In this document: piece by piece, positions 50,866 through 59,996 of the stretch
How positions within the stretch are numbered: the first letter of the stretch is position 1
Layout: every line of letters begins with the position of its first letter
Source of the DNA: Microbacterium sp. KUDC0406
GTDB taxonomy: Bacteria; Actinomycetota; Actinomycetes; Actinomycetales; Microbacteriaceae
NCBI RefSeq assembly: GCF_021582875.1
Contig: NZ_CP091138.1
Location: forward strand, 2,170,001-2,234,000
Direction of reading: 5' to 3'
Length of the DNA stretch: 64,000 nucleotides
Notes under the pieces: generated by a model
Seen by the model: only the letters and a program-made list of their open reading frames with translations
The model's database searches: none
Told to the model about the DNA's origin: nothing
Program-made: the position numbers and the translations under genes

Positions 50866-51423
50866 GTGAAACTCCTCGTCGCCGCCCTCGCCTCCGAGCT
50901 GCAGGCCTTTCCCGCCGAACTCCCCGGTTTCGACCGCCTCGTCACCGGACCGGGCAAGCTGAAGGCGGCCTACGGCCTGACGCGTGCGCTCGACGCCACG
51001 GCGTACGACGAGATCCTCGTGGTGGGCACGGCCGGCGCCGTGGACGACGACCTCGACTCGGGCGTCTACGAGGTCAGCGCCGCGATCCAGCACGATGTGC
51101 AGGACCTGGACGGCGTGGTCGGGCAGCACGTCTCGCTGCCCTCGCACGTCGAGACCGGACGCGACGGACACACGATCGCGACCGGTGACATCTTCGTCGA
51201 CGACGTCGACGCCGTCGCCCGCATCCGCTCGCTCGGGGGCGTGCTCGTCGACATGGAGACGTTCTCGTACATCTGGGTCGCGCAGCAGTTCGGTGTGCCG
51301 ATCCGCGTGCTGCGAGCGGTCTCGGATCGGGCGCAGGATGGAGCGACGCAGCTCTGGGACGAGGTTGTCGCGGCCTGCAGCGCGCAGCTCTGGGAGCGTG
51401 TGAAGGACGAGTACGCGGTCTAG
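50866..51423 (+). CDS. nucleoside phosphorylase-like nucleosidase (MTA/SAH type)
   Basis: 185 residues. The fold is that of PNP/UDP phosphorylase family 1: [16 protein letters not shown] at the start, [16 protein letters not shown] for the phosphate/nucleoside loop, and [22 protein letters not shown] for the substrate-binding Met-Glu, followed by the catalytic Asp in [12 protein letters not shown]. It probably cleaves a nucleoside such as methylthioadenosine or a futalosine-type compound. It is shorter than Pfs (about 230). A 41-bp piece of its 3' end is duplicated 203 bp downstream. Confidence 0.82.
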   Translation: MKLLVAALASELQAFPAELPGFDRLVTGPGKLKAAYGLTRALDATAYDEILVVGTAGAVDDDLDSGVYEVSAAIQHDVQDLDGVVGQHVSLPSHVETGRDGHTIATGDIFVDDVDAVARIRSLGGVLVDMETFSYIWVAQQFGVPIRVLRAVSDRAQDGATQLWDEVVAACSAQLWERVKDEYAV

Positions 51424-51638
51424 ACCGGCGCGTCGTCGAGACCAGCGCTTCGCGCTGCAGTTCCTGACGCTCGCAGCGCTTCGCGCTGCAGTTCGTGTCT
51501 CGCGCGGCAGACATAAGCGCAGCGCGAACCCAAGAGTGCAGCACGAACCCGAAACGTGCAGCGTAGGCCGGACTGCACAGCGCAAGCAACGCCATTCAGC
51601 GTGTGAAGGACGAGTACGCGGTCTAGACCGGCGCGTCG
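51395..51638. repeat. 41-bp direct repeat flanking a GCTGCAGTTC-rich insert
   Basis: The same 41 bases (AGCGTGTGAAGGACGAGTAC ... GGCGCGTCG) occur at 51395-51435 (end and stop of the nucleosidase gene) and 51598-51638 (end of sbcC). The 162 bp between hold two copies of CAGCGCTTCGCGCTGCAGTT and several GTGCAGCG words. It resembles a repeat insertion with a duplicated flank. Confidence 0.85.
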
Positions 51639-54600
51639 ATCACGCTCGGGCCGTCGGGCAGCGTGCGAACGGTGAGCTGACCGGGGATCTGCTCCTGCAT
51701 CGCCTCGACGTGACTGATCACTCCGACCGTGCGGCCGCCCTGGCGCAGCTCGTCGAGCGTGCGCATCGCGACCTCGAGGGTGTCCGCGTCGAGCGATCCG
51801 AAGCCCTCGTCGATGAACAGCGTGTCGAGCCGGATGCCGCCGGCCCTGGCAGTGACGACCTCGGCGAGCCCGAGGGCCAGCGCGAGCGACGACAGGAACG
51901 TCTCGCCGCCGGACAGGGACCGCGCAGGCCTGGTCTGGCCTGTGAAGGCGTCGAAGACGACGATGCCCAGGCCGGATGCCGCGCCGCGGCCGGCGAGGGC
52001 GTCGGAGTGCCGCAGCTGGTACCGCCCGGCCGACATGTCGTGCAGGCGCAGATTGGCGGCAGCCACGATCTCTTCGAGCTCGGCGGCGAGCACGAAGGTC
52101 TCGAGACTCATCTTGCGCGTGTTCGCGCCGCGCCCGGCGAGGGCGTCTGCGAGGCCCCGCAGCACGTCGTACTCGGCCTGCTGCTCGGCGCCCGCCGCAT
52201 GCTCCGATGCGACGGTGCGGGTCAGACCGGTCAGCTGAGTCAGAGTGCCACGCGTGCGGTTGGCGGCGTCGACCGCAGCCAGCCAGCCGTCGCGGGCGTC
52301 CGCGGCGGCCTGCTCGGCCGGGGTGAGGTCGACCGGATCCTCGGGCAGGGTGCGCAGTTCGAGGTCGAGCAGGGTCGCACGCTCTTTACCGAGGGCGACC
52401 GCATGCGCGGTGATCCTGTCATCGAGGGCAGCGAGCTCGGCGGGTGCGAGCAGGGCCGCCTCGGCGGCGGTCGCCTCGTCGAACGGCGAGTGCTGCAGGG
52501 CGGCCGTCCGGTCGGCCATGGCCTCGGATGCCGCGGTCGCGCGCACCTCGCGGTTCTCGATCGCGTCGGCGAGCGTCCCCGCGTCTGCGGCCTGCTCGGT
52601 CACCAGCGCGATACGAACGGCCACCGACGGATGCTCCGCCCTGGCCTCCGTGATGAGGGCCTCGGCCTGAGCCGCCGTCTGCTCGGCGAGGGCGAGCCGC
52701 TCGCGCGCACCGGAGAGCCGTTGCTCGGCTTCGGCGCGGCGCTGCTCGTTCTGATCGCGGCGGGTCGTGGTGACCTGCAGTTCGGTGTCGAGCAGCACCA
52801 CCTGTTCGGCGGCCTCGCGCGCGGCGGTGAGCTCGATCGTCGCGCTCTCGAGTTCGGCCGCGGCCTGCTCGGGTGTGCGGCCGTCGGCGCGCTCGCGCAG
52901 GGCGGCGAGAGCGACTCGCAAGGTCGATTCGTGCTCGGAAGCCGCACGCTCGGCAACGGCAGCGGCGTCGCGCGCGGTCTCGGCCGCGGCGATGTCGTCG
53001 GCCGACACCGGGTCGGCGTGCTCGGCAGGCTGCGGATGCTCGGTGGATCCGCACACCGCACAGGGCTTGCCGGGGATGAGCGCGGTGGCCAGTTCGCCGG
53101 CGAACCCGTCGAGCCGCCGTCGGCGCAGGGAGGCGAGGGCACTCTGTGCGGCGGCGTGCGCCGTGCTCGCCTCGACCACCGTGCGTTCTGCGTCGGCCTG
53201 CGCAGCGGACTGCTGCTCGGCGTCGACGGCCGCGACACGACGACGCTCGGCAGCATCTCTCATGCGGGTGAGGTCGTCCACGCGGTCGGCGTGCCGGCGG
53301 GTCGCGTCACGGCGTTCCGTGAGCTCGACGAGCCGAGCGGGAAGCTCCTCCCGTTCGCGCTCGACGGCGTCGAGGGCGTCTGCGGCATCGGCGACGGCCT
53401 GACGAGCGGATGCCACGGTCGCGGTGCGTTCCGTGGTCTGCTGCTCGAGTCCGGCAGCGCGCTGCCACGCGCCGATCTCGCGGGTGCGGGCGGAGGCCCA
53501 GGTGCGGAGCACGGCGGACTCGTTCCCGGTCGTTGAGCGAAGGCGCTCCCGCGCCGCAGACGAGACGTCGAGACGTTCATCGGAGTCCGTGGAGCGTTTC
53601 GTCTCGCTGCGCTCGCTCAACGACCCCGAGACGTCAGAGCGAATCCGCTCGCTCAACGACCCCGAGACGTCAGAGCGAATCCGCTCGCTCAACGACCCCG
53701 AGACGTCAGAGCGAATCCGCTCGCTCAACGACCCGGAGACGTCGATGCCGTGCGCGTCCCAGATCGCGCGGGCCTCGACCTCGGATTCTGCGGCCGTCTC
53801 GAGAGCCCTCTCGGCGCGCGTCGCGGCCTGGATCACGCTGCGCAGCGCCTCCGCAGCTCGTGCCCGATCGCGTCGTTCCTTCGCCTCGGCGATCTCCTCG
53901 GCCTGCCTCTCCAGGGCGTCGAGCGCGGAGCGTGCCCGGTCGCGCTCGCTCTGCGCCTGGCGCAGCTCCTTGAGGTCGGCAAGGCCGGCATCCGCGGTGG
54001 CGAGCCGCTTCTCGGCGTCGTCGCGCTCGGCATCCAGCCGCTCTGCGCGGTATTCACCGCGCGCGACCGCTCGGCGCAGCGCCTCGATCCGATCCCCGGC
54101 GTCCGCCCCGCGGTGAGCCCCGCTTCGTCGCCGCCCAGCTCGGCCTCCGCGACGAGGGCCTCGGCCTGCTCCAGCCGCGCCTCGACTGTCGCCTGCCGGG
54201 CGCCGAGCGCCTGCTCCGCAGCTCGACGTCGCTCGTCGAACCTCGCCTGATAGTCCTCGAACCGCTCCGTGCCGAACAGCCGGCGCAGCAGCTTCTGCCG
54301 GTCGCGGCTGTCGGAGAGCAGGAAGTCGGCGAACCGGTTCTGCGCGAGCAGGATCACCTGCAGGAACTGCTCCTGGGTCAGCTGCAGGATGTCGGCGAGC
54401 TCGTTCGCGACATCGACCGCGCGTGCCGCGCGGCCCACCCAACCGGCATCCGTCCGCTCCTCGAGCGAGACCGCGGCTGCCTGCTTGGTCAGCCCGCCGC
54501 CGCGCTTCGCCGGACGCAGGTACTCGGGCGAACGGGTGACCCGGAACCGCCCGGCGACCGTGCTGAACTCGACGACGACCTCCGTGGGCTCATCGGGCTC

Positions 54601-54813
54601 GCTGTGGTCACTGCGCAGGCGCTTCTCGCCGCCGTCGTAGCGCGGAACGCCGCCGTAGAGTCCGAAGCACACGGCGTCGAGGATCGACGACTTGCCCGCC
54701 CCGGTGCGCCCGCCGATGAGGAAGATGCCGTCGTCAGCGAACGCGTCGAAGTCGACGACCTGTCGTGCCCGGAAGGGGCCGAACCCCTCGACCTCCAGTC
54801 GATGCAGTCTCAC
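51623..54813 (-). pseudogene. sbcC: SbcC exonuclease subunit, one frameshift
   Basis: About 1063 residues if one base is added. The N-terminal part (GTG 54813, coupled to sbcD by GTGA) has the ABC-type Walker A FLIGGRTGAGKSSILDAV and FLLSDSRDRQKLL. At about 54110 the frame changes; one missing G in a GGGG run near AGLTAG/ADAGDRIEALRRAV explains it. The rest contains the coiled coil with the zinc hook CAVCG, the signature SLSGGETFLSSLALAL and Walker B LFIDEGFGSLD. With SbcD it cuts DNA hairpins and palindromes. An in-frame 36-bp tandem repeat (53610-53745) lengthens the coiled coil. All domains are preserved, so a sequencing indel is likely. Confidence 0.88.
53528..53745 (-). repeat. family A palindrome and 36-bp tandem repeats inside sbcC
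   Basis: 53529-53625 is a family A palindrome (GGTCGTTGAGCGA ... CGTTTCGTCTCG ... GCTCAACGACC). From about 53610 the unit CGCTCGCTCAACGACCCCGA + GACGTCAGAGCGAATC repeats with an exact 36-bp period at 53610, 53646, 53682 and 53718. The protein reads VSGSLSERIRSD three times plus a variant. Confidence 0.88.
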
Positions 54814-55964
54814 ACCAGCGCCTCGGCGCGCACCCGGTCGTCGAGCACCTCGCGGATCAGCTCGGCCTCGCGGTCCGTTGCCCCGGCCCCCGCACGGACG
54901 TGCTCGAGGAAGGCCTCGATGCGCTCGGTGTCGGTCACTGCGCCGTGCAGGCGCTGTGCGTACGACCTCTCTTCGACGGCGTCGGCACCGGCCGGCGCGT
55001 GCTGCACCAGAGCGCAGAACGGGAACCGCTCCCGCAGCCGCCGCATCGGCTCGTGCTGCGGCACGGGGTCGGTGTAGACCGCGCAGACCCAGTCGTCGGC
55101 ATGAGCGGCGATTTTCTCGTCCGTGAGGATCTCGGCGAGCGGGCCGGTCAGGGTGACCAGCCGGCGCGGCACCGGCAGCGCCAGCCACTCGGCGGAGGCC
55201 AGCCCCTCGGCATCCAGCTCGACCAGCCAGGAGCCGCGCTCCTTGTGCTGCTCGCCGAAGCTGTAGTGCAGCGGAGCACCCGAGTACCGCACCCGATCGC
55301 TGAGCCGCTGACGCCCGTGGATGTGCCCGAGCGCAACGTAGTCGGGGCCGTCGAACACGGCCAGCGGCACCACGTCGAGTCCGCCCTGGCGAACCTCGCG
55401 CTCGAGGCCCGTGGTCGCGTCGACCCCGGCGGCGAAGCAGTGCGCGATCGCGACCGAACGGCCGGGGTTCTGCGCGATTCCCTCGCGCACGAGGTCCATC
55501 GCGTGCGCCATGGTCTGCGCCTGGTTCTTCAGCGACGCTTCCGGCCAGTGCTGCCGCACGATCGCCGGCTCGAGGTAGGGCACGCCGAAGAACCGCACGT
55601 GCCCGTGCTCGTCGTCGACCGTCACCGGCGAGGCGATCGCCGTGGGGTCGGTCAGCACGTGGATGCCCTCGCGCAGCAGGCGGGAGTGGAACCCGAGCCG
55701 CGCGGCGGAGTCGTGGTTGCCGCTCGTGACGATGACCGTCGCCCCGGTCTCGTGCAGGGCGACCAGCGCGTCATCGAGCAGCGTGTAGGCCGAGGCGGCG
55801 GGCGTCGCGGAGTCGAAGACATCACCCGCGACGATCACGACGTCGACGTCATTTTCGCGCACCTGCGCCACCAGCGCCTCGAGCACGGCTCCGAGCGCAT
55901 CGAGCGTGGCGTGCCCGTGGAAGGTGCGCCCGATGTGCCAGTCGGAGGTGTGCAGGATTCGCAT
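54810..55964 (-). CDS. sbcD: SbcD exonuclease subunit
   Basis: 384 residues. The metallophosphoesterase motifs are ILHTSDWHIGR, VIVAGDVFDSATP, IVTSGNHDSAARLGF and ALGHIHGRQRL, giving the two-metal active site. With SbcC it forms the Mre11/Rad50-type nuclease that opens hairpin DNA and trims ends. ATG 55964 starts the standard MRILHTSDWH. The 3' end overlaps sbcC (GTGA). Confidence 0.95.
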   Translation of the reverse strand: MRILHTSDWHIGRTFHGHATLDALGAVLEALVAQVRENDVDVVIVAGDVFDSATPAASAYTLLDDALVALHETGATVIVTSGNHDSAARLGFHSRLLREGIHVLTDPTAIASPVTVDDEHGHVRFFGVPYLEPAIVRQHWPEASLKNQAQTMAHAMDLVREGIAQNPGRSVAIAHCFAAGVDATTGLEREVRQGGLDVVPLAVFDGPDYVALGHIHGRQRLSDRVRYSGAPLHYSFGEQHKERGSWLVELDAEGLASAEWLALPVPRRLVTLTGPLAEILTDEKIAAHADDWVCAVYTDPVPQHEPMRRLRERFPFCALVQHAPAGADAVEERSYAQRLHGAVTDTERIEAFLEHVRAGAGATDREAELIREVLDDRVRAEALV

Positions 55965-56213
55965 ACTTCCAAGGTACGGACGGCCTCCGACATCGCCCTC
56001 GAGGCGTGCCGAACACAGGAGCGGAAGGTCCCCTGACCCACCCTCATCGCGACGACCGGCACGGGGTGATGCGACATGCGCTGTGCGCTGTCACCGGTGC
56101 GTTGTGCGGGGCTGCATCGTGCAATCGATGGGCTGCCCTCCGCCCGGAGTCGACCGACTTGCCCCGCCGGTCAAGGGGGTGTGCCCGCTTCGTCGTGACT
56201 ACCGACTTCCGCT

Positions 56214-56678
56214 CTACTCGTCCAGTTCGTTCCCCCAGTTCGCCTGCTGGATGCTGCTGTCGAGCTCGCGCAGCTCTCTCGCGACGGCATCCGCTCTGGT
56301 GTGCAGCTCGCCGACCGGCAGCGCCGGGAGTTGACGCAGCTCCGAGCGCATCTGACGCAGGTATGCATGATCCGAGCCGGAGGCCGCCGCTGCGGCATCC
56401 GACAGCAGCGAGTGCCGCAGCCGGAGCACGTCGCGGGTGGCGAGCGCGTCGGTCATCGTGCCCTCGCCGACGGCGACGCGACCGTTTGTCGCGTTGATCC
56501 GGCGGATCAGGTCGCGCAGCTGATCGAGCGCGGCATCCGCCTCGACGAGCAGTGCGGACGCATCCTCGGCAGGCTCCTCGCCCTCCTGATAGCGGGCGCT
56601 GTCCGCGATCCTCTTGCGAAGCTGCTCGATGCGTCGCTGCAGATCGGAGCGGACGGACAATGCCTCAGCGAGTCTCAT
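56214..56678 (-). CDS. DIP1984-family protein
   Basis: 154 residues, entirely helical in appearance, with MRLAEALSVRSDLQRRIEQLRKRI at the start and INATNGRVAVGEGTMTDALATRD in the centre, both typical of the DIP1984 (septicolysin-like) family. The family has a structure but no established function in most hosts. It ends in SIQQANWGNELDE. 249 bp without a gene separate it from sbcD; I see nothing in that gap. Confidence 0.82.
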   Translation of the reverse strand: MRLAEALSVRSDLQRRIEQLRKRIADSARYQEGEEPAEDASALLVEADAALDQLRDLIRRINATNGRVAVGEGTMTDALATRDVLRLRHSLLSDAAAAASGSDHAYLRQMRSELRQLPALPVGELHTRADAVARELRELDSSIQQANWGNELDE

Positions 56679-56737
56679 CCCGCCATGCTCACACAGCCCG
56701 GCACGCGGATGCCAGAGCCAGTCGGGAATCCCCGCAG

Positions 56738-57049
56738 TCAGCGCCGGCGCAGCAGACCCTGCTTCTCAGGATGCGCGTCGAACCAGTCGGCGACGTACCA
56801 GCACACCGGATCGATCGTGCGGTCGCCGCGGGACTCGATGTCGGCGACGGCGCCCTCGGTCACCACGGCCGCGTAGCCGCGGCCGCGGAACGTCGGGATC
56901 GTGAACGCCCTGGTCAGCGCGACGGTGCGACCGTCGTCGCGGTAGTCCAGCACGCTCACGAGGGTGCCGTCGTGCATCAACGTGTAGCGCGAGGCATCCT
57001 TCTCGTCCGCCAGCCGGAAGCCCTGGGTGTGCGCGTCGATCTTCACCAC
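56738..57049 (-). CDS. small GNAT (YjdJ-type) N-acetyltransferase
   Basis: 103 residues, the short GNAT form. It has a shortened fold with YTLMHDGTLVSVLDYRDDGR and the acetyl-CoA loop IPTFRGRGYAAVVTEGAV, then CWYVADWFDAHPEKQGLL, the signature end of YjdJ-like proteins. These act on small molecules or damaged proteins, function not established. GTG start; directly upstream (57104-57226) are family A repeats. Confidence 0.85.
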   Translation of the reverse strand: MVKIDAHTQGFRLADEKDASRYTLMHDGTLVSVLDYRDDGRTVALTRAFTIPTFRGRGYAAVVTEGAVADIESRGDRTIDPVCWYVADWFDAHPEKQGLLRRR

Positions 57050-57103
57050 TCCACGCTACGTCCGAAATCGGAGGCCGAGGCCGGACCTCCCGGGCAGCTG
57101 AAG

Positions 57104-57226
57104 GCGTTTCGTCTCGCTCCGCTCGCTCGACGACCGGTGGAGGGAAGGCGTTTCGTCTCGCTCCGCTCGCTCAACGACCGGTGGAGGGCAGGCGTTTCGT
57201 CTCGCTCCGCTCGCTCAACGACCGGT
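57104..57226. repeat. three family A repeats, 44-bp period, at the end of oppF
   Basis: GGCGTTTCGTCTCGCTCCGC + TCGCTCAACGACCGGTGGAG recurs at 57103, 57147 and 57191. The third copy holds the oppF stop codon (57215-57217) inside CTCAACGACC. Confidence 0.82.
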
Positions 57227-58165
57227 CCCCGGCAGGGCCACCAGGTGCCCGTCGCCGACGTCTTGCAGCGCCGGCCGCGGAGCATCCTGTTCGTCCCACT
57301 CCCTGCTCACCCGGCGGCCGCGGCGCCGGCCGCGCTGGCGCGGATCGGCGATCGGCACGGCCGCGAGCAGCTCCCGCGTGTACGGATGCTGCGGCGAGCC
57401 GAAGATCTGGTCGCGGGTGCCCTGCTCGACGATCCGCCCGCGGTACATGATCGCCACGCTCGTGCACATGTGCTCGACCACGCTGAGGTCGTGCGAGATG
57501 AACAGGAAAGAGGTGCGCTGCCGGTCGCGCAGATCGGTCAGCAGGTTCACGATCTGTCCCTGCACCGAGACATCGAGCGCCGAGACGGGCTCGTCGGCGA
57601 CGACGAACTCGGGCCGCAGCGCCATCGCCCGCGCGATCACGATGCGCTGCCGCTGCCCGCCGGAGAACTCGTGCGGGTAGCGGTCGAGGGCGTCCGCCTC
57701 CATGCCGCACTGCGCGAGCACCTCGACGACGCGGTCGCGCTCATCGTGCTTGCCGGCCAGGCCGTGCGCACGCATCGGCTCGCCGATCGCCGCGGCGATC
57801 GAAAGGCGCGGATTCAGCGCGCTGAACGGATCCTGGAAGACGTACTGCATCTTCGGGCGCAGCCGGCGCAGGTCCTTCCTGCCCAGCTCGAGGATCTCCT
57901 CGCCACGGAACCGCACCGACCCCGAGGTGGGCTCGTGCATCCGCAGCAGCGCCTGCCCGAAGGTGGTCTTGCCGCTGCCGGACTCCCCCACCAGGCCGAA
58001 CATCTCGCCCTCCCGGATGCGCAGCGTGACCCCGTCGACCGCCTTCACGGTGCGCTTCTGCCCGCCGCGGTCGTCACCGCGCGAGCGCCGAGCGGAACGA
58101 GACGAAGTGACGAAGTGCTTGACGATGTCGGTCGCCTCGACCAGAGGCTCGGTGGTGGTGCTCAT
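57215..58165 (-). CDS. peptide ABC transporter ATPase (OppF type)
   Basis: 316 residues. Walker A GLVGESGSGKTTFGQAL, signature YPHEFSGGQRQRIVIARAM, Walker B FVVADEPVSALDVSV, H-loop FISHDLSVVEHM, and the oligopeptide C-terminal extension PQHPYTRELLAAVP. Residues about 20-32 (SSRSARRSRG) come from a family A repeat, and the last residues and stop come from another. ATG 58165 overlaps the oppD stop. It is the last gene of the operon. Confidence 0.92.
   Translation of the reverse strand: MSTTTEPLVEATDIVKHFVTSSRSARRSRGDDRGGQKRTVKAVDGVTLRIREGEMFGLVGESGSGKTTFGQALLRMHEPTSGSVRFRGEEILELGRKDLRRLRPKMQYVFQDPFSALNPRLSIAAAIGEPMRAHGLAGKHDERDRVVEVLAQCGMEADALDRYPHEFSGGQRQRIVIARAMALRPEFVVADEPVSALDVSVQGQIVNLLTDLRDRQRTSFLFISHDLSVVEHMCTSVAIMYRGRIVEQGTRDQIFGSPQHPYTRELLAAVPIADPRQRGRRRGRRVSREWDEQDAPRPALQDVGDGHLVALPGTGR
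58077..58108 (-). repeat. degenerate family A repeat inside oppF
   Basis: Minus strand CTTCGTCTCGTTCCGCTCGG CGCTCGC resembles the family A core. It encodes SSRSARRSR in a stretch absent from typical OppF proteins. Confidence 0.65.
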
Positions 58166-59022
58166 GCCGTCACCCCGGCGGCGGCCAGGCGCCGCACCTC
58201 GTCGGAGATCACCGGCAGCCGGTCCAGGCGCTGCCCCGGCAGGGGGCGCGCCTTCAGCAGCGCGTCGGTGTACGGATGTCGGGGGCTCTCGAAGAGCCCG
58301 AACACGTCGCCGCGCTCGACGATGTGCCCGCCGTACATGACCAGCACCGTGTCGGCGACCTCGGCGACCACGCCCAGGTCGTGCGTGATGAACAGCATCG
58401 CCATCCCGGTCTCGTCGCGCAGATCGAGCAGCAGATCGAGGATCTGCGCCTGAATCGTGACGTCGAGGGCCGTGGTCGGCTCGTCGGCGATGAGCAGCCG
58501 CGGCCGGCAGCACAGCGCGACGGCGATCATCGCGCGCTGCAGCATCCCGCCCGACATCTCGTGCGGGTAGGACCGCATGATCCGCTCCGGATTCGGCAGG
58601 CCGACGCGGCTCAGCCAGTCCACGGACTGGTCGTGCGCGTCGCCGACGCTCACGCTCTCGTGCGCCCTGATCGTCTCGATCAGCTGCTTGCCGATCGTGA
58701 AGACGGGGTTGAGGGAGCGCATCGGCTCCTGGAAGATCATGCCGACCTCGCCGCCACGCAGCTTCTGCAGGGCGGTGCCCTTCATCTTCCGCACGTCGTC
58801 GCCGTCGAACAGCACCCGGCCGGAGAAGATCTCACCAGGCTCGTCGACGAGGTTCAGCAGCGAGAGTGCTGTGATGCTCTTGCCCGATCCCGATTCGCCG
58901 ACGATGCTGACGACCTCGCCGGCGTGCACCTCGAAGCCCACGCCGTCGACCACGGTGCGGGGGCCGTTCTCGGTGGGGAACCGCACCGAGAGATCCTCCA
59001 CCTGTACGAGCAGGTCCGCCAT
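58162..59022 (-). CDS. peptide ABC transporter ATPase (OppD type)
   Basis: 286 residues. Walker A SIVGESGSGKSITALSLL, Q-loop GMIFQEPMRSLNPV, signature YPHEMSGGMLQRAMIAVAL, Walker B LLIADEPTTALDVTI, H-loop FITHDLGVVAEVAD and the Opp C-terminal extension SPRHPYTDALLKARPLPGQRL. Start ATG 59022 is five bases after the OppC stop with a GGAAG-type site. It works with OppF on the OppB/OppC pore. Confidence 0.93.
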   Translation of the reverse strand: MADLLVQVEDLSVRFPTENGPRTVVDGVGFEVHAGEVVSIVGESGSGKSITALSLLNLVDEPGEIFSGRVLFDGDDVRKMKGTALQKLRGGEVGMIFQEPMRSLNPVFTIGKQLIETIRAHESVSVGDAHDQSVDWLSRVGLPNPERIMRSYPHEMSGGMLQRAMIAVALCCRPRLLIADEPTTALDVTIQAQILDLLLDLRDETGMAMLFITHDLGVVAEVADTVLVMYGGHIVERGDVFGLFESPRHPYTDALLKARPLPGQRLDRLPVISDEVRRLAAAGVTA

Positions 59023-59027
59023 GGCGC

Positions 59028-59996
59028 TCACTTCCTCATCCTGGGGTCGAAGACATCGCGCATCCGGTCGCCGAACACGTTGATCGCGGCGATCGTGATC
59101 AGCAGAGCGACACCCGGCGGCACCCACAGCCACCAGTGCTGCTGGAAGTCGATGAGGTTGTTGGCCGAGCTGATCATATTGCCCCAGGATGCGTTCGGCG
59201 GCTGCACGCCGAGGCCGAGGAAGCTGAGCGCCGATTCGCTGAGGATGCCGGATGCCGTGCTCAGCGTGGCCACCACGATCAGCAGCGGCATGACGTTCGG
59301 CAGCAGGTGCCGGAACTGACGGGATGCCGCGCTCAGCCCGAGCACCTCGGCGGCGCGCATGTACGGCGCCTCGCGCAGCGACAGCACCTGCCCTCGGATG
59401 AGGCGGGCCAGCGACGGCCAGCCGATCAGGCTGAGCAGGAGCATCACGATGTAGATCCGCTGCGAGGGGTCGACCTTCAGCTCGGACAGCACCGCGGCCA
59501 TCACGATCAGCAGCGGGAGCCCCGGGATCGACATCAGCAGATCCGCGGCGCGCATGATGATCGTGTCGGCCAGGCCGCCGTAGTACCCGGCGATGATGCC
59601 GAGCACAGCGCCGATCAGCAGCGACAGCAGCATCGAGGCGATGCCGATGGTCAGCGAGATCCGGCCCGCGAGCATGAGCCGGGTCAGCACGTCGCGACCG
59701 TAGCCGTCCGTGCCCAGCCAGTGGTCCATCGTCGGCTCATGGTCCTGGATGCGCAGGTTGATCTCGTCGCCGGTGTATCCGGTCAGCAGGGGCCCCGCGA
59801 AGCTGAACAGCAGCATGAACACCAGCAGCGCGAGGCTGATGCTCGCCGCGGGCATCCGCAGCAGCCGGGCGAAGGAGTCGCCCCACAGCGAGCGGCGTCT
59901 GCCGGACCGGCGCCGCCGCCGCGCCGGCTGCTCGGGGGCCGGGCCCAGGTCCGGATCGGTGATCTGGGTGACGATGAGCTCTCCGCCGCCGCTCAT
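59028..59996 (-). CDS. peptide ABC transporter permease (OppC type)
   Basis: 322 residues. A basic Arg-rich N-terminus is followed by helix 1 (ISLALLVFMLLFSFAGPL), the OppC motif HWLGTDGYGRDVLTRLMLAGR and the EAA-type loop EAPYMRAAEVLGLSAASRQFRHLLPN. The C-terminal end GDRMRDVFDPRMRK is standard. It overlaps oppB as ATGA. Confidence 0.93.
   Translation of the reverse strand: MSGGGELIVTQITDPDLGPAPEQPARRRRRSGRRRSLWGDSFARLLRMPAASISLALLVFMLLFSFAGPLLTGYTGDEINLRIQDHEPTMDHWLGTDGYGRDVLTRLMLAGRISLTIGIASMLLSLLIGAVLGIIAGYYGGLADTIIMRAADLLMSIPGLPLLIVMAAVLSELKVDPSQRIYIVMLLLSLIGWPSLARLIRGQVLSLREAPYMRAAEVLGLSAASRQFRHLLPNVMPLLIVVATLSTASGILSESALSFLGLGVQPPNASWGNMISSANNLIDFQQHWWLWVPPGVALLITIAAINVFGDRMRDVFDPRMRK

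Noticed and set aside
55965..56213. A gene or RNA in the sbcD-DIP1984 gap
   Set aside because: Open frames there have shadow-like composition and no recognisable motif or clear hairpin.
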